DNA of 64,000 nucleotides from Pantoea deleyi (lineage in GTDB: Bacteria > Pseudomonadota > Gammaproteobacteria > Enterobacterales > Enterobacteriaceae): positions 1,798,001-1,862,000 of the forward strand of contig NZ_CP071405.1 of the NCBI RefSeq assembly GCF_022647325.1. The letters run 5' to 3'. Position 1 is the stretch's first letter; every line of letters starts with the position of its first letter. Position numbers and translations under genes: made by a program. Of the stretch, positions 63,737-64,000 are shown piece by piece. The notes under the pieces are model-generated. The model was given only the letters and a program-made list of their open reading frames with translations, had not been told where the DNA came from and made no database searches.

Positions 63737-64000
63737 TTGAGCGATATCGCCCGTTTCCCGGTTTACGATTTACACAGCCACACGCGCGCCTCGGATGGTC
63801 TGCTGTCGCCCGCCGCCCTGGTGCAGCGGGCCGTTGAGATGCGCGTCGGCGTACTGGCGATCACCGATCACGACAGCACCGCCGGGGTGGCAGAGGCGCA
63901 GCAGACGGCGAGTGAGCAGAATCTGCCGATCAGCGTGCTGGCCGGAGCCGAGCTCTCAACGCTGTGGGAGAACCATGAGATTCACATCGTGGGGCTGAAC
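63737..64000 (+). CDS. rnm: RNase AM / PHP-domain phosphoesterase, partial (C-terminus beyond window)
   Basis: Formerly yciV/trpH; a 5'-3' exonuclease that matures rRNA 5' ends in E. coli. The start is TTG at 63737 with AGGAG 5 bases upstream; no ATG fits. The first 88 residues read MSDIARFPVYDLHSHTRASDG, with PHP metal ligands H13, H15 and D20, then AITDHDSTAG and WENHEIHIVGLN. Divergent from trp, as in E. coli. Confidence 0.93.
   Translation, partial: MSDIARFPVYDLHSHTRASDGLLSPAALVQRAVEMRVGVLAITDHDSTAGVAEAQQTASEQNLPISVLAGAELSTLWENHEIHIVGLN

Overview
The window is a piece of enterobacterial chromosome, most likely from Pantoea or a close relative in the Erwiniaceae. Base composition is GC-rich by eye (high 50s percent). 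Almost every gene has a clear E. coli counterpart. Several points fit Erwiniaceae better than E. coli: trpG and trpD are separate genes, oppA is duplicated in tandem, a long-form ugd plus a sugar epimerase follow galU, an orphan wbaP-type sugar transferase is present, and the slots that hold nhaB, selD and kch in E. coli are empty or occupied by other genes. I saw no insertion sequence, prophage, CRISPR array or rRNA.

Layout. 1-11.2 kb: dsbB (cut by the window edge), fadR, ycgB, dadAX, a Bcr-type drug exporter, a wbaP-like EPS sugar-phosphate transferase, a small unknown gene and the cvrA K+/H+ antiporter. 11.5-27.5 kb: a block that maps near 39-40 min in E. coli (yeaH-yeaG, mipA, yeaE, yeaD, gapA, msrB-yeaC, ansA-pncA, sppA, ydjA, topB-ynjH, xthA). 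27.7-48.4 kb: two identical tRNA-Tyr genes, purU, ychJ, rssAB, galU-ugd-epimerase, hns, tdk, adhE, ychE, and the oligopeptide permease operon with two oppA genes. 48.4-56.8 kb: yciU, cls, yciY, a short accessory patch (an unknown gene, a YmgB/AriR-like gene and a small membrane protein), yciI, tonB, yciA, yciB-yciC with a YkgJ-like gene, ompW and a BON lipoprotein. 56.9-63.7 kb: the complete trp operon with attenuator and TrpR operator, divergent from rnm/trpH, which runs off the end.

How the genes fit together. galU, ugd and the epimerase form a UDP-glucose, UDP-glucuronate, UDP-galacturonate line. With the orphan wbaP-like transferase they point to exopolysaccharide or LPS building. ycgB (SpoVR), yeaG (PrkA) and yeaH form a functional set in starvation and stationary phase, and here they lie within 14 kb of each other. 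rssAB and hns are global regulators. Recycling and scavenging of peptides and amino acids is well represented (opp, dadAX, ansA, sppA). Perfect FNR-type boxes lie upstream of adhE/ychE and ompW.

No obviously new multi-gene system stands out. The most interesting points are the trp leader, which has a single Trp codon and a displaced stop; repeated TGTACA motifs in front of the YmgB-like gene; the missing selD and nhaB; the strong sigma-54 promoter candidate for yeaG; and a terminator-like hairpin alone in the long ychE-oppA gap. Functional calls rest on reading the translations and on remembered family features; no database search was run.
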